Origin: Tubiluchus corallicola
Lineage: Eukaryota > Priapulida > Priapulimorpha > Priapulimorphida > Tubiluchidae
Direction of reading: 5' to 3'
Assembly (NCBI GenBank): GCA_030141605.1
Contig: JAQGDQ010002421.1
Location: 1 to 54,755 of the forward strand
DNA length: 54,755 nt
Position 1 is the stretch's first letter. Each line of letters begins with the position of its first letter. Below, piece after piece: positions 18,602 through 29,041 of the stretch. The position numbers and the translations under genes were made by a program. The notes under the pieces were generated by a model. The model ran no database searches and had not been told where the DNA came from. It saw only the letters and a list, made by a program, of their open reading frames with translations.

Positions 18602-20388
18602 TCAGTGACTTTTTTTAATGTTTGTTTGTGCCTCATAGAGCTGTTTGTATGCCCCATTACTTTTTAGCAAAGAGTTATGAGTTCCTCTCTCTATAATTTC
18701 TCCGTTATCCATTACCAAAATCTCATTGGCAAGTTTTGCAGATGAAACTCTGTGAGACATAATGATAGAGGTGCGATTTTTCATTATGTCTTTCATTTTA
18801 TTAAGAATAATATTTTCTGTTTTAGTGTCCAAAGCAGAAAAGCAATCATCTAATATTAATATGTTAGGTTGCCGTACAATTGCCCTTGCAATAGATAATC
18901 TGTTTTTGCCCTCCTGATAGCATTGACTCCTCGCTCCCCAATCATGGTATCAAATTTATTGGGCAATTGCATAATTTCTTCATATAAATGAGCATTTTTA
19001 GATGCTTCTATGATATCATGTTTTTTTGCATTTTTTAACCCAAATTGAATGTTATTATAGATGGTATCAGAAAAAAGGAATACATCTTGTGTAACATAGC
19101 CAATTTGCTTTCTCAACTTTTGAGGAGAATAGTCCTTAATATCAATGTGGTCTATTAGTATATCTCCTTTCTTGGCATCTATAAGGCGGCAAATAATGTT
19201 GGCAATAGTACTTTTTCCAGATCCTGTACTACCTATAATGGCCAAAGATTTCCCTGCTTTGATGTTGAAAGATATATTTTTTATTGCTGTGACACCCGAG
19301 TACTGATAGGTAAGGCTTACATTCTGGAAATTTATTTCACCCGTTATTTTTTTATCTATGTTTTTTAGTGATATGATATCATTTTTTGCCTTTAAAAAAT
19401 TATTAATTCGCTTTTGAGATGCCTCTGCTTGTTGTGTTATACTTGTTATCCAACCTAAGGAGGTTACAGGCCAGATTAATATGTTGACATACATGATAAA
19501 TTCCGCAATATTTCCTAATGTTAAATTGCCATCAATAACTTCTTTGCCACCCACAAAAACCACAATGATTAGACTTAATCCTATGAGCAACATCACTATT
19601 GGAAAAAATAAAGCATCAATTTTTGCCAATCGTAGAGAGTGATATTTATACTCATCATTTTTTTTTGAAAAATTGTTAAGAGAAATACGCTCTACAGAAA
19701 ATGCTTTAATAATTCTAATCCCAGAAAAAGCTTCTTGCACAAAAGTAGAGAGTTCGGATAGTTTATTTTGCACTCGCTCAGAGCAGCGGTTGATGATATG
19801 GGTTACGAAATATATAATTATGGATAAAACAGGTAAAGGAATTAAGGCATATAAAGTAAGTTTGACATTTATAGAAAGCATAATGGGAAAAAGAATAACA
19901 AAAAGAATGATCATATTTAAGCCATACATCAAAGCAGGACCTACATACATTCTTACTTTGCTTACATCTTCTGATATCCTAGCTATCATATCGCCTGTGT
20001 TGTTTACATTGTAGAAACTTGTTGGCAACTGTTGATAGTGTTCATATATTTCGTTTTTCAAATCATACTCTATGCGCCTTGACATTACAATGATGGTTTG
20101 CCGCACTAAGAATAAGAAAAAACCTCTGAGAAGTGTTATCCCTAAAATTAGGGCTACATAAATAAGTATATTTTTGTTAATAGTTGCTTCTAATAATGCT
20201 CTTGCGGTGTCATTTTCTATGAAGCTGCTATATTTTTTTATGTTTTTAGCAATTAAATCTAACGATTGACGAATTAACTGAATAGGGATTATTTGAAATA
20301 TAGACGATATGATTATAAAAACCACACCTAAGATTAGGTGCCATTTATAACGGCGAAGATATTTGTTTAGATGCTTTAATTCTTTCAA
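18602..20388 (-). CDS. ABC exporter (fused TM-ATPase), frameshifted in the signature motif
   Basis: Full length is about 595 residues in two frames: 20388 to ~18905, then the end at 18602. The membrane domain has six helices (about 20-320). The nucleotide-binding domain has Walker A (IIGSTGSGKSTIANIICRL) and Q-loop (IGYVTQDVFLFSDTIYNNI). The frame then shifts at about 18905-18935. The correct LSGGQKQ is there in a neighbouring frame, followed by LSIARAIVRQPNILILDD, ALDTKTENIILN and MSHRVSS. At least two small indels are needed. The start is taken as TTG 20388 (KELKHLNKYLRRYKWHLILG), matching relatives better than the upstream ATG at 20481. MsbA-like lipid or multidrug export is inferred. It converges with the TPR gene. 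Confidence 0.75.
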
Positions 20389-20569
20389 AAGAATGGCGAT
20401 TTTGTTGTCAATTGCAAGCAAAGATATGAAATTAATGTTCAATAAAAAAATAGAAGTAATAAACTGTAATAAAGAACACAAGGGATTATTTTTTTAAATA
20501 TGTTTTTTAGAGAGTGCTAAATTTTATGAAAAATTATTGATACTTTTGTTAAAAAATAGATATAGTATT

Positions 20570-21331
20570 ATGAAAAAGTTAAAATTTGAGATTTGTGCAG
20601 AATCATTAGAGTCTGTTAAGAATGCTAAAATAGCGGGAGCGGATAGGGTAGAATTATGTTCAAGCTTAATAGAAGGAGGAATTACTCCTGGATGGGGGCT
20701 TATAGAGGCATCAGCACAATTAGGTAGCATAGAGGTTCATGTAATGATACGCCCTCGTGGGGGTGATTTTGTATATTCTGAAGATGAATTTTCCGTGATG
20801 ACAAAAGATATAGAAATGCTCAAAAAATTTCAATTTGATAATGCAGGCGTGGTAGCAGGAGTGTTAACAAAAACAAATGAAATAGATGTTTTGCGAATGA
20901 AAAAATTGATAGAATTGACAAAACCTCTTCCTTTTACTTGCCATAGAGCGTTTGATAGGTGCAAAGATCCTTTGGTGGCGCTAGAGCAGTTGATAGAATT
21001 GGGAGTAGGTAGAGTGCTTACGTCAGGAGCAAAACAAACTGCCTTTGAAGGAAGGGAATTGATAGCGAAATTAATTCAACAAGCAAATGGAAGAATTGAA
21101 ATTATGCCTGGCTCAGGGATAAATGCAAATAATATTCAAGTAATATTATCAGATACAAAGGCAACAAACTTTCATTTTACTGCAAAAAAGTCGAGAAATA
21201 GTGTTGCCGAACCTATGCCTACCAACGTTTCATTCAACAAATTAACACCTGAAAAATATCAAGAGGAGGTACACTACTCTGATGTTGGCACGATAAAAGA
21301 GATAATGAATAAGGCAAAAGAGATGATATAA
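20570..21331 (+). CDS. cutC: CutC family protein (copper homeostasis/TIM barrel)
   Basis: 253 residues from the ATG at 20570 (MKKLKFEICAESLES), the usual CutC start. The family's barrel segments are present: KIAGADRVELCSSLIEGGITPGWG, HVMIRPRGGDFVYSEDE, LPFTCHRAFDRCKDP, GVGRVLTSGAKQTAFEG, IEIMPGSGINANN and FHFTAKKSR. Length is normal. CutC was linked to copper tolerance in E. coli, but its biochemical role remains disputed. A -7-like TACTTTTG lies at 20541-20548. It is divergent from the ABC exporter. Confidence 0.93.
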   Translation: MKKLKFEICAESLESVKNAKIAGADRVELCSSLIEGGITPGWGLIEASAQLGSIEVHVMIRPRGGDFVYSEDEFSVMTKDIEMLKKFQFDNAGVVAGVLTKTNEIDVLRMKKLIELTKPLPFTCHRAFDRCKDPLVALEQLIELGVGRVLTSGAKQTAFEGRELIAKLIQQANGRIEIMPGSGINANNIQVILSDTKATNFHFTAKKSRNSVAEPMPTNVSFNKLTPEKYQEEVHYSDVGTIKEIMNKAKEMI

Positions 21332-21395
21332 TGCAGTGCTATGATGATGGAAAAATTGAAATTTATTGCTGTTAAAATTATAAGAAAGCAAAAAA

Positions 21396-22337
21396 TTGGT
21401 GAATACAAAAGACAGGCTATATAATGACTATGGTTCTTATATAAGATCGCAATTTGCAGGACAGCAAGTCCAAAAAATATCTATTAATGCAGGCTTTACT
21501 TGTCCAAATAGAGATGGTTCTAAGGCAAGAAAAGGATGCTATTATTGTAATAATGAAACATTTAGGCCAAATTATACCACGCCTGAAAAAAGCATTAAAC
21601 AACAAATAGAGGAGGGTATCTGTTTTTTTAAAAAAAAACATTCAGCCATGCAGTATATTGCCTATTTTCAATCATTTTCAAATACCTACTTACCTCTTCA
21701 CCAACTTAAACAAATTTACTCCGAAGCCTTGCAGCACTCTGAAATAAAGGGCATAATCATAAGTACCCGTCCTGATTGTGTAAATGATGATATATTAGAC
21801 TACATAGCTGAAATAAGCCAAAGCAAAATCTATGTTGCCATTGAGTATGGCATTGAAACTACTTTAGACAGAACGCTAAAAAGTATTAACAGGGCACATA
21901 CATTTGAAGAGACAAAGTGGGCAATAAATAAAACTGCAGAAAGAGGAATTAATGTTGGAGGGCATTTAATATTGGGGTTGCCAGGGGAAAAGCGAGAAGA
22001 GATGCTTGTTCATGCGGATGTTATTTCTAAATTGCCTATTAATACGCTTAAGATGCATCATTTGCAAATTGTAAAGAAAACTGTTTTTGCACACCAATTC
22101 AAAAAAGATGCTCATAGGTTTGAGCTGTTTAATTCGGCAGAGGAGTATGTTGATTTTATTGTGCAGTTTTTGGAACGTCTAAATCCAAAAATAGTGATAG
22201 AAAGGTTTGCAAGCCAAGCACCTCCTAAGTTTCTTATTGCTCCTGTTTGGGGCTTGAGAAATTACCAAATTGCAGAGATGGTGAATAAAAAGTTAGAGTT
22301 AAATAATACGTGGCAAGGAAAATTAATACAAAAATGA
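21396..22337 (+). CDS. TIGR01212-family radical SAM protein (YhcC-like)
   Basis: 313 residues. The radical SAM cluster has the wide spacing of this family: CPNRDGSKARKGCYYCNN (about 32-49), where the three Cys bind the [4Fe-4S] cluster. The preceding YGSYIRSQFAGQQVQKISINAGFT is highly characteristic. The SAM-binding region includes IISTRPDCVNDDIL and IEYGIETTLDRTL, and NVGGHLILGLPGEKREEM is also typical. The substrate of YhcC-like enzymes is not established. No ATG is near the conserved N-terminus, so the start is TTG 21396 or GTG 21399. It lies 65 bp after cutC and ends at a hairpin terminator. Confidence 0.9.
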   Translation: MVNTKDRLYNDYGSYIRSQFAGQQVQKISINAGFTCPNRDGSKARKGCYYCNNETFRPNYTTPEKSIKQQIEEGICFFKKKHSAMQYIAYFQSFSNTYLPLHQLKQIYSEALQHSEIKGIIISTRPDCVNDDILDYIAEISQSKIYVAIEYGIETTLDRTLKSINRAHTFEETKWAINKTAERGINVGGHLILGLPGEKREEMLVHADVISKLPINTLKMHHLQIVKKTVFAHQFKKDAHRFELFNSAEEYVDFIVQFLERLNPKIVIERFASQAPPKFLIAPVWGLRNYQIAEMVNKKLELNNTWQGKLIQK

Positions 22338-22347
22338 TAAAAAAGGC

Positions 22348-22378
22348 AAAGGCATATTTAAGTCTTAAATATGCCTTT
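22348..22378. terminator. Bidirectional hairpin between convergent genes
   Basis: Arms 22348-22361 and 22365-22378 are exact 14-bp reverse complements with a GTC loop, ending in T-rich sequence on one strand and A-rich on the other. It lies between the radical SAM gene (+) and the TPR gene (-). Confidence 0.85.
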
Positions 22379-22400
22379 TGTCCCTTTGTTTACCTTACTT

Positions 22401-23162
22401 TTATTCTTCTGTTTCTTTAATGTATCTACATGCAGAGACAATTTTTTCTTTAGACTTTTCACATCCTAATTTAGTTGCCATTTTCCAGTCTTGGCATGCT
22501 TTGTTATGTTCTCCTACAGAAAATCTTATTTCCCCTCGTGTAAAGAATATATCCTTCTTTTTTTTGTTATTATTGGTTGCCATAGCCTGTTGTAGAACAG
22601 AAAAAGCAGCTTCTGTATTGTTGTTTTTGTGTTTTACTTTTGCCAAATTGATTTTTGCTTGAACATTACTTTCATCTAATTTGATTGACTTTTTGTAATC
22701 GTTGATTGCTCCTGTAGAGTTACGAATTTTTTCTCGCACCATAGCTCTAAGAAAATATGTCTTTGCTTCTGCTGGGTTTAGACTTATGGCTCTTGAGTAA
22801 TCTTTTTCTGCGGATTTATAGTGCCGAAGCTGCTCTCTTGTGCGTGCTCTATATAAGTAGCCCATCGGATTTTTAGGATCCATTTTTATAAACATAGAGT
22901 AATTATCTTCTGCTTCTTCATATTTGTTGATACTTAAAAAAACTAATCCTCTTGCGTGGTACGCTTTTACAAGTCCTGGATTTGATCTCAGGGATTTGGT
23001 AAATTCTTCTAATGCATCTGCAATAAATCCTGAGTATGCAAACTCCAAACCTTTAGTATAGTGCTTTTCTGCTTTTTTATTTTTTTTCTCTACCTTTTTC
23101 TTTGCCTCAACAGACATACTTGATAAGACCAAGAAAGTTACAAGTAATAGTTTAGTTTTCAT
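22401..23162 (-). CDS. Secreted TPR-repeat protein
   Basis: 253 residues. A signal peptide (about 1-20, LLLVTFLVLSSMSVEA) is followed by a Lys-rich segment and then about six tetratricopeptide repeats. Examples are AEKHYTKGLEFAYSGFIADALEEFTKSL, YHARGLVFLSINKYEEAEDNYSMFI and AKTYFLRAMVREKIRNSTGAINDYKKSI. TPRs form helical scaffolds for protein binding. The late Cys-containing part HNKACQDWKMATKLGCEKSKE is common in secreted Bacteroidota TPR proteins. It is probably periplasmic; no specific partner is evident. It is separated from clpC by 132 bp. Confidence 0.8.
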   Translation of the reverse strand: MKTKLLLVTFLVLSSMSVEAKKKVEKKNKKAEKHYTKGLEFAYSGFIADALEEFTKSLRSNPGLVKAYHARGLVFLSINKYEEAEDNYSMFIKMDPKNPMGYLYRARTREQLRHYKSAEKDYSRAISLNPAEAKTYFLRAMVREKIRNSTGAINDYKKSIKLDESNVQAKINLAKVKHKNNNTEAAFSVLQQAMATNNNKKKKDIFFTRGEIRFSVGEHNKACQDWKMATKLGCEKSKEKIVSACRYIKETEE

Positions 23163-23294
23163 ATTTTTTGTCTTTTAGGTAAATATTCCCTCATTAGGTT
23201 TCACTAAAACCAAAAAAACAGTTGTTTTGTTTGCTTTTTTTTAAAAAAATGTTAGGAGCCTCTGTTTTTTACCTTAAAACTTTGTTGTTTTTCT

Positions 23295-25874
23295 TTATTG
23301 ATTCTGGTTTTTTCTGGGAGTTTTTGTTTTTAAAGAAAATGTTATTCCTTTCTTTTTTGCATTGTATTTTACGATAATAGTATCATCCTTTTTTACATTG
23401 TTTTTCAATATATACTCTGCGGCAGGCTCTTCAATATATTTTTGAATAGCCCTATTAAGAGGCCTTGCTCCGTATTGTGCATCATATCCTATGTCTGCAA
23501 TGAATTCTTTGGCTTGCTGAGAAAATCTTATATTTTGGTCAATATTTTTCATTCGCTCTACAAGTTCTTTTATATTGATGTCTATAATTTTGTAAATACT
23601 CTTTTTTTTGAGTGACTTAAATACAATAACATCATCAAGACGATTTAGGAACTCAGGGCTAAATGCCTTTTTGAGTGCTTTTTCAATAGTGGTTTTTATA
23701 GTGCTATCAAGATCATCATTTGTAGATTGCGTTGCAAACCCTATACCACTTCCAAAGTCTTTGAGTTCTCTAATTCCAATATTGGATGTCATTATGATGA
23801 TAGTATTTCTAAAATCTATTTTTCTACCTAACCCATCTGTTAATATTCCATCATCTAACACTTGTAGTAATAGGTTAAATATATCTGGATGGGCTTTTTC
23901 TATTTCATCTAATAACACAACGCTATAAGGTTTTCTTCTTACTTTTTCAGTGAGCTGACCTCCTTCTTCATGCCCTACATATCCAGGAGGAGCACCTAAT
24001 AGCCGTGAGACAGAAAATTTCTCCATATATTCGCTCATGTCAACACGTATCAAAGAGTCCTCTTTATCAAAAAGATAGGATGCCAGTACTTTTGCTAGCT
24101 CTGTTTTTCCTACGCCAGTGGGTCCTAAGAATATAAATGAACCTATTGGTTTTTGTGGGGGTTTTAACCCTACTCTTGTTCTTTGTATTGCCTTAACTAG
24201 TTTGTCAATAGCTTCATCTTGCCCAATGATTTTTTTTGCTAATTCACTGTTCATGCTTAACAGTTTTGAATTTTCTGCTTGAGCAATTTTTCGCACAGGG
24301 ATCCCTGTCATTATTGATATTACTTCTGCAACGTTATCTTCTGTTACGGGATGCTTGTTTTTATTTGAGATTTTTTCCCACTTTTCTTTTGCTTTTTCTA
24401 ATTGGATTAATAGGTTGCGCTCTTTATCTCGTAGCGGGGCGGCTTCTTCATATTTTTGGTTGCTAACTACTTGGTTTTTCTTTTTTTTGATGGCAGCAAT
24501 TCTACCTTCTAATTCTGTTATTTCATTAGGGGTATCCATGTTATTCATGTGCACAAATGCACCTACTTCATCTAGCACATCTATTGCCTTGTCGGGTAGA
24601 TATCTATTATTAATATACCTTTCAGACATTTTCACAGATGCTTCAATTACTGATTTAGAATAGGATACATGATGGTGAGTTTCATACTTTTCTTTTATGT
24701 TTGCAAGTATCTCAATAGTTTCTTCGGGGGAAGATGCCTCAATCAATACGGTTTGAAACCTTCTTGCAAGCGCTCCATCTTTTTCTACATATTGCCTATA
24801 TTCGTCAAGCGTTGTTGCTCCTATACATTGTATTTCTCCTCGTGCAAGTGCTGGTTTAAAGATATTTGATGCGTCTAACGATCCTGAGGCTCCGCCTGCT
24901 CCTACTAATGTGTGTAGTTCATCTATAAATAAAATTACATTTGTAACTTTTTCAAGTTCGTTCATTATAGCTTTCATACGCTCTTCAAACTGCCCTCTAT
25001 ATTTTGTTCCTGCTACTAAACTTGCCAAATCCAACATTACTATTCGTTTGTCAAATAGCATTCTTGATATTTTCCTTTCTACAATCCTACTTGCTAGTCC
25101 TTCTGCTATTGCTGTTTTTCCTACTCCAGGTTCACCTATTAAAACGGGGTTATTTTTTTTTCTTCTACTGAGTATTTGGGCTACTCTATCTATTTCTTTA
25201 TTTCTTCCTACGATGGGGTCTAATTTACCTGTTTCTGCTAATTTTGTAAGGTCTCTTCCAAAATTGTCTAATACGGGAGTTTTGGTTTTTTCTTCAAGAG
25301 TTCGCAGACTACTTTTTTTGTCAGGTATTTTTTCTTTTTCCCCTTTTTCTTCGCGCTCCATATCATCATCACTACTTGATGCCATGTTTTCCCAAGAATC
25401 TTCTTCTGCATTTTTGCTTTCTATTGATGGCGGAGTTGAGGGGGGGGATTGTTCAAGTTGTTCTTTTACGCAGCTATAATCTACCTTAAACTGTTTTAAC
25501 ATTTTTATGACTATATTGTCGCTATCTCTTAGAATAGAAAGCAGTAGGTGCTCTGTTCCTATAACATCACTTTTATATCGCTTGGCTTCTAAATATGTAA
25601 TTTTTAATACTTTTTCTGCCTGTCGAGTAAAAGGAATGTTGTTGGCGTTAATATTGGTGTTTTTGTTGGTTTTTGTTGCATTTTCAATGGCTATGCGCAA
25701 TTCGTGAAAAGGAACACCAAATTTCTTTAAAACACTTGCTGCGGTTCCTTTTCCTTCTCGCATTATAGCTAGCAAAATATGCTCTACTCCTACATATCCA
25801 TGTTCTAATCTCAGAGCTTCTTCTTTGCTAAGAGTCATGATTTTTTTTACCCTATCTGAAAACTTAGAATCCAT
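23295..25874 (-). CDS. clpC: ATP-dependent Clp protease ATPase ClpC
   Basis: 859 residues. The Clp N-domain has two repeats (about 3-140, RVKKIMTLSKEEALRLEHGYVGVEHILLAI). An acidic linker follows (about 145-185, rich in Ser/Glu/Asp), then AAA1 with Walker A GEPGVGKTAIAEG near 245-255. A UVR-containing middle region lies around KKKNQVVSNQKYEEAAPLRDKE, and AAA2 has Walker A GPTGVGKTELAK near 580-590 and FLNRLDDVIVF. The ClpP-binding loop reads IGFATQ. ClpC unfolds proteins for ClpP and is part of heat and stress response. No ClpP or McsB is nearby. The gene is intact despite its length, which is useful when judging the frameshifts elsewhere. Confidence 0.96.
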   Translation of the reverse strand: MDSKFSDRVKKIMTLSKEEALRLEHGYVGVEHILLAIMREGKGTAASVLKKFGVPFHELRIAIENATKTNKNTNINANNIPFTRQAEKVLKITYLEAKRYKSDVIGTEHLLLSILRDSDNIVIKMLKQFKVDYSCVKEQLEQSPPSTPPSIESKNAEEDSWENMASSSDDDMEREEKGEKEKIPDKKSSLRTLEEKTKTPVLDNFGRDLTKLAETGKLDPIVGRNKEIDRVAQILSRRKKNNPVLIGEPGVGKTAIAEGLASRIVERKISRMLFDKRIVMLDLASLVAGTKYRGQFEERMKAIMNELEKVTNVILFIDELHTLVGAGGASGSLDASNIFKPALARGEIQCIGATTLDEYRQYVEKDGALARRFQTVLIEASSPEETIEILANIKEKYETHHHVSYSKSVIEASVKMSERYINNRYLPDKAIDVLDEVGAFVHMNNMDTPNEITELEGRIAAIKKKKNQVVSNQKYEEAAPLRDKERNLLIQLEKAKEKWEKISNKNKHPVTEDNVAEVISIMTGIPVRKIAQAENSKLLSMNSELAKKIIGQDEAIDKLVKAIQRTRVGLKPPQKPIGSFIFLGPTGVGKTELAKVLASYLFDKEDSLIRVDMSEYMEKFSVSRLLGAPPGYVGHEEGGQLTEKVRRKPYSVVLLDEIEKAHPDIFNLLLQVLDDGILTDGLGRKIDFRNTIIIMTSNIGIRELKDFGSGIGFATQSTNDDLDSTIKTTIEKALKKAFSPEFLNRLDDVIVFKSLKKKSIYKIIDINIKELVERMKNIDQNIRFSQQAKEFIADIGYDAQYGARPLNRAIQKYIEEPAAEYILKNNVKKDDTIIVKYNAKKKGITFSLKTKTPRKNQNQ

Positions 25875-26044
25875 ATTTATCCATTTAATAATGTAAATAA
25901 AAAATCTTTGTTGTTAATTATCAAGTTTTATTAGAATTAAATTATAAAATGGATTAAAAAAATAAAAAAGTATCTAAGATTACATTCTTTTTTTCTTATC
26001 TACTTGTTATAATTTGGGGTGTTAAGGACAAATTTATAGCAGAG

Positions 26045-28810
26045 TTATATAACGATATTTACTATTTTATTAGGCACAATGATAATTTTTTTAGGTTCTT
26101 TTTCATTTAGCCATTTTTGTATTTTTTCATTTTTTAATACTTGTTTTTTTATATTCTCGTTGCTTTCATTTGTTGGCAGCTTTATTTTTGCTCTCATCTT
26201 TCCGTTGACTGTAATGGGGCATTCAAATGACGGTGTTGTAAGATATGCTTCATTGTAGGTTGGGAACTTTGCATGTAAAATACTAGTTGAGTTTCCTATA
26301 ATATGCCATAATTCTTCACTAATATGTGGGGCGAAAGAAGAAAGCAATATTGTTAAGTCAGACAATATGGATTTGTTATTGCACTTCATTTCTGTTAATT
26401 GGTTTACACAAATCATAAGCTCACTTACGGCAGTGTTAAATGATAATCGTTCTATATCATTTTCTATCTTTTTTATAGCTTTGTGTAGCACCCTTAATTC
26501 TTCGGGGGAGGATTTTTCTTCAGATAAATTTATGTGTCCATTGGTATCGAAGAATAAATTCCAGTATTTTTTTAAAAACCTTGACACTCCATCTATACCT
26601 TTGGTATCCCAGGGTTTTGATAATTCTATGGGACCTAAAAACATTTCATACATCCTAAAAGTGTCTGCTCCATAAATAGCAACAATATCATCGGGGGTGA
26701 CAGTATTGTATTTGCTTTTTGACATTTTTTCTATCAAATATCCACATTTATATTTGCCATTTTCTAATACAAACTTAGCTTCTTTATATTCTGCTCTTTG
26801 TTGCTTAAAGGCTTCTATATCTAATGTGTCATTATGTACTATGTTTACATCTGCATAAAGTTCTATAGTGTCGTAATTATCTTTTAGCCCAAATGATACA
26901 AAAGTATTTTCTGTTTTGATTTTGTAGACAATATTAGATCGTCCCTGTATCATTCCTTGATTTACTAATCTTTTAAAAGGTTCATCATGAAAGACGTGCC
27001 CAACATCGTACAAAAATAAATTCCAAAATCTTGAATAGATTAAATGTCCTGCTGCGTGTTCTGTCCCGCCTATATACAAATCTACTTGGTTCCAATATTT
27101 TGCTGATTTTTCACTGGCAAATTTATCTTTGTTTTTAGGATCCATATATCTTAGAAAATACCAGCTTGATCCTGCCCATCCCGGCATTGTAGTATGTTCG
27201 TAGTCATATTTTTCTTTGTATTTCCATCCTGTAGCTCTAGCCAGGGGAGGCTTTCCATCTTTTGTGGGTTTATAACTATCTATTGATGGCAATAGTAAAG
27301 GGAGTTCTTTTTCTTTTATCAAGTACGGGATATCATCTTTATAATATATGGGAACTGGTTCGCCCCAATATCTTTGGCGACTAAACACGGCATCTCGCAT
27401 TTTATAATTTGTTTTTGCTGTCCCTATATTTTTTTCTACGGCATATTCAATAGCTTTTTGAATGGCATTTTTTGTATATAAGCCATTCAAAATACCGGAG
27501 TTAACCATTTTCCCTTCTTTTTTGTCAGTAGGGTTATCTAAATTTTCAGTGCCCTCTATAATGCGTTTTATAGGGATATTAAAGTGTTTGGCGAACCTAT
27601 AGTCCCTGTCATCAGAAGAAGGGACTGCCATTACTATTCCTGTTCCATAGCCATGCAGTACATAGTCGGCTACCCATAATGGCACTTTTTCATTATTAAA
27701 CGGATTGACAACATAGCTCCCAGTAAATACGCCTGACATTTCTTTTACATTTGTCATGCGCTCTCTATCGGAGCGGTGTGCAGATTTTTCAACATAAGCA
27801 TTAACCTCTTCTAGGTGCTGAGAACAAGTAAGCTGTTGTACCATAGGATGTTCTGGCGCTATAGCTACATAAGTAACTCCAAATATGGTATCAGGGCGTG
27901 TGGTAAAGACTGTCAATGTATCACCTTTTTCTGACTTGAAATTTATTTCACAGCCAAATGATTTTCCTATCCAATTGGACTGCATCTCCTTCATGGCGTC
28001 TGACCATGAAAGTGTATCTAAGTTTTTCAATAATCTATCGGCATATGCTGTCACCCTCATCATCCACTGCTTCATATTTTTTCTTTCCACTGGATGCCCT
28101 CCGCGCTCTGATAGACCATCTTTTACCTCATCATTAGCTAATACTGTACCTAAAGCAGGGCACCAGTTTACTAATGCAAATGCGGGATAGGTAAGCCTAT
28201 ATTTCAGCAATATCTCTTGTTGTTCTTTTTCTGAAAAAGAGTTCCATTTGCTAGCGTTGAATGTAGGGGTATCTTCATCACAAGCTGCTTGTATGTTTTT
28301 ATTGCCGTCAATTTCAAATGTTGAAATAAGTGTTTCTATTGGTTCTGCTTTTTCTTTAGCTTTATTATACCATGACTTGAACAATTGCATAAAAATCCAT
28401 TGTGTCCATTTATAATAATCGGGGTCGCAAGTTTGTATTTCTCTGTTCCAATCAAATGACAAAGCCAATAATTTTAATTGTTTTTTATAACGCTCTATAT
28501 TTTTTTGAGTAGACTTGTTGGGATGTTGCTCTGTTTGTATGGCGTATTGTTCGGCTGGAAGTCCAAAGGCATCAAAACCCATTGGATGCAGAACATTAAA
28601 TCCTTTTAATCTTTTGTATCTAGAAAAAATGTCTGATGCTACATATCCTAGTGGGTGCCCAACATGTATGCCTGCTCCTGACGGATAAGGAAACATATCT
28701 AGCACATAGAATTTGGGTCTGTTTTCATCAATTTCAACTTTGTGGAGCTGATTTTTATTCCAATAATTTTGCCACTTAGGTTCTATTTCTTTTGGATTGT
28801 AACTGTTCAT
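26045..28810 (-). CDS. leuS: Leucyl-tRNA synthetase
   Basis: 921 residues from ATG 28810 (MNSYNPKEIEPKWQNYWNKN), chosen from the conserved N-terminus; the frame is open upstream. The HIGH motif appears as PYPSGAGIHVGHPLGY (about 42-57). The editing domain has TVFTTRPDTIFGVTYVAIAPEH, and GWAGSSWYFLRYMDP and GGTEHAAGHLIYSRFW precede KMSKSKYN (about 700). The C-terminal anticodon-binding domain ends with ITVNGKMRAKIKLP. It charges tRNA-Leu. An insertion around KAKEKAEPIETLISTFEIDGNKN, typical of Bacteroidota LeuRS, is present. Intact. Confidence 0.97.
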   Translation of the reverse strand: MNSYNPKEIEPKWQNYWNKNQLHKVEIDENRPKFYVLDMFPYPSGAGIHVGHPLGYVASDIFSRYKRLKGFNVLHPMGFDAFGLPAEQYAIQTEQHPNKSTQKNIERYKKQLKLLALSFDWNREIQTCDPDYYKWTQWIFMQLFKSWYNKAKEKAEPIETLISTFEIDGNKNIQAACDEDTPTFNASKWNSFSEKEQQEILLKYRLTYPAFALVNWCPALGTVLANDEVKDGLSERGGHPVERKNMKQWMMRVTAYADRLLKNLDTLSWSDAMKEMQSNWIGKSFGCEINFKSEKGDTLTVFTTRPDTIFGVTYVAIAPEHPMVQQLTCSQHLEEVNAYVEKSAHRSDRERMTNVKEMSGVFTGSYVVNPFNNEKVPLWVADYVLHGYGTGIVMAVPSSDDRDYRFAKHFNIPIKRIIEGTENLDNPTDKKEGKMVNSGILNGLYTKNAIQKAIEYAVEKNIGTAKTNYKMRDAVFSRQRYWGEPVPIYYKDDIPYLIKEKELPLLLPSIDSYKPTKDGKPPLARATGWKYKEKYDYEHTTMPGWAGSSWYFLRYMDPKNKDKFASEKSAKYWNQVDLYIGGTEHAAGHLIYSRFWNLFLYDVGHVFHDEPFKRLVNQGMIQGRSNIVYKIKTENTFVSFGLKDNYDTIELYADVNIVHNDTLDIEAFKQQRAEYKEAKFVLENGKYKCGYLIEKMSKSKYNTVTPDDIVAIYGADTFRMYEMFLGPIELSKPWDTKGIDGVSRFLKKYWNLFFDTNGHINLSEEKSSPEELRVLHKAIKKIENDIERLSFNTAVSELMICVNQLTEMKCNNKSILSDLTILLSSFAPHISEELWHIIGNSTSILHAKFPTYNEAYLTTPSFECPITVNGKMRAKIKLPTNESNENIKKQVLKNEKIQKWLNEKEPKKIIIVPNKIVNIVI

Positions 28811-28864
28811 TTCTTCATGTAATGTGTTGTAAAAAAGAAGAGTTTTTGTATTTGAAAGCTTCCA

Positions 28865-28895
28865 CAAAGGTAAAAACATTTTTTGCCTTTGCAAA
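28865..28895 (-). promoter_or_regulatory. Consensus Bacteroidota promoter of leuS
   Basis: On the minus strand TTTG (28895-28892) and TACCTTTG (28872-28865) are separated by exactly 19 bases. This is a full match to the Bacteroidota -33/-7 consensus, 55 bp before the leuS ATG. It is the best single promoter in the window. Confidence 0.8.
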
Positions 28896-28994
28896 TCTTT
28901 TTATTTGTTATGGACAAAAAGTTGCTTTATCTTGTTTGGTAGCCATTCGATCAAAAGAGAAGGGGCGAATTTTTTAAAACCATGAAAAAACCGT

Positions 28995-29002
28995 TATCTT
29001 TG
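28995..29002 (+). promoter_or_regulatory. -7 element of the WG-repeat gene (TATCTTTG)
   Basis: TATCTTTG matches TAnnTTTG, with TTTT (28972-28975) 19 bases upstream as a near-consensus -33. It lies 40 bp before the ATG at 29042 and is divergent from the leuS promoter. Confidence 0.6.
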
Positions 29003-29041
29003 CTTTTTAACCACAAATTCTATACTGTTTAAAGTAGTTCA

